A DNA stretch of 64,000 nucleotides from Actinomucor elegans (lineage: Eukaryota > Mucoromycota > Mucoromycetes > Mucorales > Mucoraceae): contig JAMSLZ010000021.1 of the NCBI GenBank assembly GCA_026027325.1, positions 203,510-267,509 of the forward strand. Reading direction: 5' to 3'. The position numbers and the translations under genes were made by a program. The notes beneath the pieces are model-generated. The model saw only the letters and a program-made list of their open reading frames with translations. It had not been told where the DNA came from and did no database searches. This document shows, piece after piece, positions 63,945 to 64,000 of this stretch. The number at the start of each line of letters is the position of its first letter. The stretch's first letter is position 1.

Positions 63945-64000
63945 CTGAATATAGATAATGGTCAGTACGAATTGGTAAAGATAGGAATGCTTATGACTTA

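Overview
The window looks like nuclear DNA of an early-diverging fungus, most likely Mucoromycota/Mucorales. It is AT-rich, genes carry many short GT-AG introns (about 35-130 nt) with CTAAC/CTAAT-like branch sites, several enzymes have mitochondrial presequences, and the protein set is fungal: Ilv2, Ilv5, Leu2, Pab1, an Lsb1/Pin3-like SH3 protein, a GH37 trehalase, an APSES factor and F-box genes. The lineage call is inferred from gene content and intron style. No rRNA, convincing tRNA or CRISPR array was found. All exon coordinates were read by eye from splice sites and reading frame.

Layout. 1-3.1 kb is repeat-rich: the 5' part of a Ty3/gypsy Gag gene leaving the left edge, LTR-like copies in both orientations and a MITE-like inverted-repeat element. 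3.1-7.5 kb has three minus-strand genes: a WDR89-like protein, a PHD-finger protein and a small membrane protein. 7.5-11 kb is a graveyard of LTR and Tc1/mariner remnants. 11-15 kb holds an 18-exon importin-9/Kap114 gene with a U12-type AT-AC intron. 15-21 kb carries an MFS transporter, an HSL-type esterase, a 4E-BP-like protein and an SH3 protein. 23-27 kb holds PAB1 convergent with mitochondrial fumarase. 30.6-32 kb is a ZIP zinc transporter. 33.8-37 kb is the divergent pair VPS26 / adenylate kinase 6.

37.2-44.7 kb is the most notable block. Acetolactate synthase (ILV2), ketol-acid reductoisomerase (ILV5) and 3-isopropylmalate dehydrogenase (LEU2) follow one another with no other gene between them. 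ILV2 and ILV5 are divergent and share upstream motifs at matching distances, plus two Gcn4/AP-1-type sites. Together these genes cover the first two common steps of valine/isoleucine synthesis and a leucine-branch step.

45-61 kb is gene-poor. It contains a second MITE, members of a dispersed short repeat, a broken F-box gene, an Xbp1-like APSES regulator, a decayed unidentified gene, an omega-like GST, an unrecognised multi-exon gene and a four-copy repeat. 61.7-64 kb is the 3' part of a neutral trehalase running off the right edge. Several reading frames (trehalase, GST, APSES, F-box, importin) contain one-base frame breaks in otherwise well-kept protein sequence. In the trehalase most fall in short homopolymers, which points to base-calling or assembly error there at least as much as to decay.
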